DNA of 64,000 bases from Cyanobacteria bacterium UBA3301 (GTDB lineage Bacteria > Cyanobacteriota > Vampirovibrionia > Gastranaerophilales > Gastranaerophilaceae): contig DESZ01000006.1 in the NCBI GenBank assembly GCA_002361485.1, positions 143,292 through 207,291 on the forward strand. Direction: 5' to 3'. The translations under genes were made by a program, and so were the position numbers. The notes beneath the pieces were generated by a model. That model was given only the letters and a program-made list of their open reading frames with translations, was not told the DNA's origin and ran no database searches. Shown here one piece after another: positions 60,726-64,000 of this stretch (positions are counted from its first letter, which is position 1; every line of letters begins with the position of its first letter).

Positions 60726-61299
60726 TTTGGATGATGTTTTAACGAAATTAGAAAAAGAACTTACGCCAAAGAGATATCAACACTCTTTGGGTACTGCGGA
60801 ATGGTCAAAAAAATTAGCGCAATTGCACGGATTAAACGAAGATAAAGCCTATATTGCAGGTTTACTTCATGACTGTGCAAAATGTTATCCCGAAGAAAAA
60901 TTAAGACATATTGTAAATGATATTTTGCATCTTGATCCGTCGGAATTTATAAGCTCAAAAACCTTGCATGCACCGGCAAGCGCATACATTGCAGAAAAAG
61001 AGTACGGCGTAGAAGATAAAGAAATACTTTCTTCAATCAGATGGCATACTATCGGCAAAAAAAATATGACAACCTTTGAAAAAATAATTTTTATAGCTGA
61101 TAAAGTTGAAACAAGAACTCGCGATAAAGATTTCTTGGGAGAAGCACGAGAATTATTAGAAACAAAAGACGGTTTGGATAAAGCCATTATAATAAGTTAT
61201 AAAGAAACAATAAAAAGCCTTGTTGAACGCGATTTAAAAATTTGCATTGATACAATAGAAATATATAACAGTCTTGAAGACAGTATAAATGTAAACTAA
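60706..61299 (+). CDS. yqeK: HD-domain hydrolase YqeK (Ap4A hydrolase family)
   Basis: A 197-residue HD-superfamily protein. Metal-binding motifs: R-Y-x-H-S-L-G-T (His24), L-L-H-D-C-A-K (about 50-56), and the later I-R-W-H-T-I-G and D-K-V-E-T-R-T-R-D blocks typical of YqeK. It hydrolyses diadenosine tetraphosphate and commonly follows nadD. The ATG lies within the end of nadD. The usual next gene rsfS is replaced by the HerA-like gene. Confidence 0.9.
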   Translation: MNYTKLSLDDVLTKLEKELTPKRYQHSLGTAEWSKKLAQLHGLNEDKAYIAGLLHDCAKCYPEEKLRHIVNDILHLDPSEFISSKTLHAPASAYIAEKEYGVEDKEILSSIRWHTIGKKNMTTFEKIIFIADKVETRTRDKDFLGEARELLETKDGLDKAIIISYKETIKSLVERDLKICIDTIEIYNSLEDSINVN

Positions 61300-61360
61300 C
61301 TTAACATTTGTTATAATTTCCCTTTTCATGGTACAATTTTTCTATAATGAGGGAGCTTAA

Positions 61361-63313
61361 ATGGAATTAATCGAAATCAGAAACAGTTTATTAAAGTTAT
61401 CTTTCAATGACGATGAACGTCCAATATTAGGGCAATTTACGGCGTTGACAGCAGATGACAAATCATATGTTGCCCAATTTGTAAATATAAAATGTGATGA
61501 GACTGAGAATCACGCTATTGCAAGATTAATCTTTACTTATACAAATGATGGCATTGTCGATGAATATGACGGCTCAATTCCGAGCAAAACTTCAGCTATG
61601 ACAAAACTTGAAGCGAATGAACTGTTGGATTTGCTTCCTGTAGAAACTCCCGTAAAAATAGGAAAACTCGCACAGCAACCGTACATGTTAAAAGTTGATA
61701 TTTCTTTGTTTGAAAGGAATTTTACCGTATTTTCAGAGCATGATTCGGAAAAAGTAACTGTTATTTCCAATTTGGCAAGACAATTATTCAGGTTAAAAGA
61801 AAAATGTATTATTATTGATAATTCCTCTGTTTTTGAAGATTATCCGATTATAAAACTCGGTACTGATTTTAAATTACCGTTAAACTCAGAAATGATTGAT
61901 TTCATATTTGATTATGAATTAAAAGAAGTTGACCCATCAACAAAAGCCGTTATTCAGGATATTTTCTATGCTGTACAGCAATATATAAATTCAATGGATG
62001 ACAAATTTATTTCTATAGAATCTTTTATTGATGTGGTAACAGATCAGTATAAAGAAACTCAAATGCCTGAATTGGCACTATTGAAAAATAAACTTCTAAA
62101 ATATCAGCAAGCAGGCGTTTTTGCGGACACAAAAGAAGAATATATGATTCTGAAAGATAAATTATCAGAAAAGAATTGTTTGGTTATTAATTTAAGTGAT
62201 ATCGGTGATGAATTTCAAAAGGAAGTTATCACTTTCGTACATAAAATTCTTGAAACATTTGATAAATACGTATATTTCTTTGTTCCGCTGAATGATATGA
62301 ATTCCGATAAAAAACTTATAAAGCGTTTGATTAATCACGAACATGTTTTCACAACGGTTTTCGCAAGTCATTCATATAAATATGCACAGGAATTAAAAGA
62401 ACACGCGCAAAACATGCTGATATTTGCACCGATGACTACACAGCATGACTTTGCCTCATATAATACATTTTTATCAAAATTAAATCAAAACGAAGCTATA
62501 ATGTACGGAAAATTAACACAAGGAATTCCGTTTATTGTAGATATAGAAGAACTTGACTTGGATTTAACAAAAGACGATGTTTTTGGTGATAAAACAACTT
62601 TTGTACCTGCCATAGAAGAAGCCCCTGAAGAAATTGCCCAAAAAGTATCAGAGACTGTTCCGGCGGCGGTTACAGAAGCACCGACACCAGAGCCTGAACA
62701 AGAGGTTATTATCCCGCAAGAAGATGTAATTGATGATGCTGAGGATTTCTTTGTTGAAAATTCGATAGAAGAAGTTCCGACAGAGGAATATAGCGAAGTT
62801 GAAGAATATATTTCAGCGGAAGAATTACCACCGGATAATACATCAAATACAATTCCGCCAATTGATAATATTATGGCTTTAGATGAAAACGAAGAAGATT
62901 CCGAGCTAATTCCGCAAGAGAATGATGCTAAGACTGAGTATGCTCAAGCGTTACCGGAAGATAATAATACTACGAAAAACGAGGATGTCCTGACAGAAGA
63001 TGATTTGGACTTTTTGGAAGCTAATCAGGAAATAAACGAAGATGACGGTGATGATCTTACATCGCTGGACGATTTTGAATCAATGGAAGAAACTCCTGTT
63101 GTTCCTGTGTATTCTCCTGATGAAGGCGAAGAAGTAGTTTCAGATGAAAATATAGGATTTAGTAAAGGTGATAATGTAACTCACCCGCGTTACGGAACAG
63201 GCGTTGTTGAAAAAGTTATCAAGTACGGCAACAAATCATTATGCTCAATATCGTTTGATAATGTCGGCAGACGTTTGCTTGATCCTACAATATCAGAATT
63301 GCAAAAGATTTAA
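61361..63313 (+). CDS. HerA/VirB4-like protein with lost P-loop, acidic linker and CarD/Tudor-like C-terminus
   Basis: A 650-residue protein. The N-terminal region (about 1-115) has a HAS-barrel-like V-K-I-G-K-L. Then V-D-I-S-L-F-E-R-N-F-T-V-F-S-E-H-D-S-E-K-V aligns where HerA ATPases have G-x-T-G-S-G-K-S; residues 125-132 read S-E-H-D-S-E-K-V, without the glycines. A Walker-B-like C-I-I-I-D follows (149-153). The C-terminal sensor region extends to about 420. An acidic linker (about 435-595) follows, then about 600-650 resembles the CarD/UvrD C-terminal beta domain (G-D-N-V-T-H-P-R-Y-G-T-G-V-V). AGGGAGC precedes the start. Confidence 0.7.
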   Translation: MELIEIRNSLLKLSFNDDERPILGQFTALTADDKSYVAQFVNIKCDETENHAIARLIFTYTNDGIVDEYDGSIPSKTSAMTKLEANELLDLLPVETPVKIGKLAQQPYMLKVDISLFERNFTVFSEHDSEKVTVISNLARQLFRLKEKCIIIDNSSVFEDYPIIKLGTDFKLPLNSEMIDFIFDYELKEVDPSTKAVIQDIFYAVQQYINSMDDKFISIESFIDVVTDQYKETQMPELALLKNKLLKYQQAGVFADTKEEYMILKDKLSEKNCLVINLSDIGDEFQKEVITFVHKILETFDKYVYFFVPLNDMNSDKKLIKRLINHEHVFTTVFASHSYKYAQELKEHAQNMLIFAPMTTQHDFASYNTFLSKLNQNEAIMYGKLTQGIPFIVDIEELDLDLTKDDVFGDKTTFVPAIEEAPEEIAQKVSETVPAAVTEAPTPEPEQEVIIPQEDVIDDAEDFFVENSIEEVPTEEYSEVEEYISAEELPPDNTSNTIPPIDNIMALDENEEDSELIPQENDAKTEYAQALPEDNNTTKNEDVLTEDDLDFLEANQEINEDDGDDLTSLDDFESMEETPVVPVYSPDEGEEVVSDENIGFSKGDNVTHPRYGTGVVEKVIKYGNKSLCSISFDNVGRRLLDPTISELQKI

Positions 63314-63332
63314 TTTGATTTTTCAATTTGTT

Positions 63333-63348
63333 AGTGTAAATATACACT
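63333..63348. promoter_or_regulatory. Palindrome just before the MFS gene
   Basis: AGTGTA-AATA-TACACT ends one base before the ATG. It could be an operator; the same bases contain a weak TG-x-AAATAT extended -10 exactly 6 nt before the ATG. Confidence 0.4.
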
Positions 63349-63349
63349 T

Positions 63350-64000
63350 ATGATTTATAATAAAGATGAACGTAAACCTCAAATTTGGTTTTGCGGCGGA
63401 CATTGTATAAATGACATTTACACCGGGTTTTTAAATCCAATAATGCCCTTTATTGCCGAGCAGGTAAAAATATCTATGCCTGTTGCCACAATAATATTGA
63501 GCATTTCTCATATATTTTCATCTTTACTGCAACCTGTATTCGGCTATTTCGCAGACAATATAAGGAAACGCGCGCTAATTTTTTGGGGACTAATTTGCTC
63601 TTCTGTTTTTATATCTTTCGCGCCAAGTATAACAAATTTTAGCTGGATGGTAATATTTATCATGTTCGGGAGCCTTGGTTCAAGTTTATTTCATCCGCAA
63701 TCCTTAGGCTTAATTTCAAAATTTTCATCTTCAAATGTTGTTCGAAATATGGGAATATTTATTGCTTGCGGTTCTTTAGGGTATTCAATGGGACCGTTAT
63801 TCTCATCGGGTATTGCTCAATATTTTGGTCTTGACAAGATGCCGTTTTTATCACTGTTAGGCATTTTTTGGGCATTATTAATGTTTTATTTTGTCCCTCA
63901 ATTTTCTCAAGAAAAGAAAGTGACACCAAATTTTAAATTATCACAAGCGCTTCGGGACATATTATCGAACAGAAAACTAAATATACTAAATATTATAGCA
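63350..64000 (+). CDS. MFS transporter, N-terminal part (cut by window edge)
   Basis: The first 217 residues of a major facilitator with about six membrane helices visible. The loop-2 motif is F-G-Y-F-A-D-N-I-R-K-R (a variant of G-x-x-x-D-R-x-G-R-R-R). The opening G-G-H-C-I-N-D-I-Y-T-G-F-L-N-P and G-S-L-G-S-S-L-F-H-P-Q resemble the fosmidomycin-resistance-type branch of MFS. Substrate unknown. No Shine-Dalgarno before ATG 63350. Confidence 0.8.
   Translation, partial: MIYNKDERKPQIWFCGGHCINDIYTGFLNPIMPFIAEQVKISMPVATIILSISHIFSSLLQPVFGYFADNIRKRALIFWGLICSSVFISFAPSITNFSWMVIFIMFGSLGSSLFHPQSLGLISKFSSSNVVRNMGIFIACGSLGYSMGPLFSSGIAQYFGLDKMPFLSLLGIFWALLMFYFVPQFSQEKKVTPNFKLSQALRDILSNRKLNILNIIA

Overview
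The window is an AT-rich chromosomal segment of a Gram-negative-type, flagellated, probably gut-associated bacterium. I place it most likely among the non-photosynthetic Cyanobacteriota (Vampirovibrionia/Melainabacteria, order Gastranaerophilales). The case rests on low GC, the cluster infA-rpmJ-rpsM-rpsK-rpsD-rpoA-rplQ-truA-rplM-rpsI, a flagellar basal-body operon next to lineage-type orphan proteins, and an N-terminal 'SF-[K]-G' motif in two orphans. This is inference: rplS-rbgA adjacency and UPF0210 also occur in Firmicutes.

Layout. 1-8.8 kb: partial nitroreductase, UvrD/PcrA-type helicase with a small upstream ORF, rplS-rbgA, then a minus-strand block with a MotA/ExbB-like and OmpA/MotB-like pair, UPF0210, an orphan gene, bioY and rimI. 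9-15 kb: ribosomal protein/rpoA operon whose spacers hold long imperfect palindromes. 15-23 kb: XRE regulator with a 35-bp palindrome, TM2 protein, panD, glnA, tRNA-Lys, malQ, TPR/NHL lipid-export-type signal protein, and a UvrC lacking its C-terminal HhH domain. 23.3-25 kb: tRNA-Ala whose 3' end plus half its terminator is repeated 195 bp downstream, then a JAMM-motif protein. 25-29.4 kb: lipoprotein, PAP2 phosphatase, membrane protein, CHAP-like amidase and orphans. 29.4-35.4 kb: flagellar operon fliE-fliF-fliG(divergent)-fliH-flhA with no fliI. 35.5-39.3 kb: orphans, dCMP deaminase, a degenerate stand-alone AICAR-transformylase-like protein. 39.5-48 kb: S41 protease, pgk, folC, thyX, a truncated dtd, an inserted-looking orphan gene, intact dtd, a low-complexity zinc-ribbon/AT-hook protein, rimM-trmD. 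48-64 kb: nadB-nadC, an 820-residue orphan, fixC-fixX, rpmE, dnaK, an orphan sensor kinase, cysK, nadD-yqeK, a HerA-like protein with a ruined P-loop, and a partial MFS transporter.

How genes work together. Translation genes dominate (rplS, rbgA, infA, the S13-S9 operon, rimM, trmD, rpmE, rimI, dtd). NAD supply is represented by nadB, nadC and nadD at two sites. Folate/dTMP/nucleotide functions appear as folC, thyX and dCMP deaminase. The fliE-fliF-fliG-fliH-flhA set would build the export gate and MS ring.

The most unusual signals are non-coding. At least six start codons lie exactly 6 nt after an extended -10 box (TATG-n-TATAAT-like), which predicts leaderless mRNAs. Several spacers carry GC-rich modular elements or quasi-palindromes. 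Two apparent insertion scars sit at tRNA-Ala and dtd.
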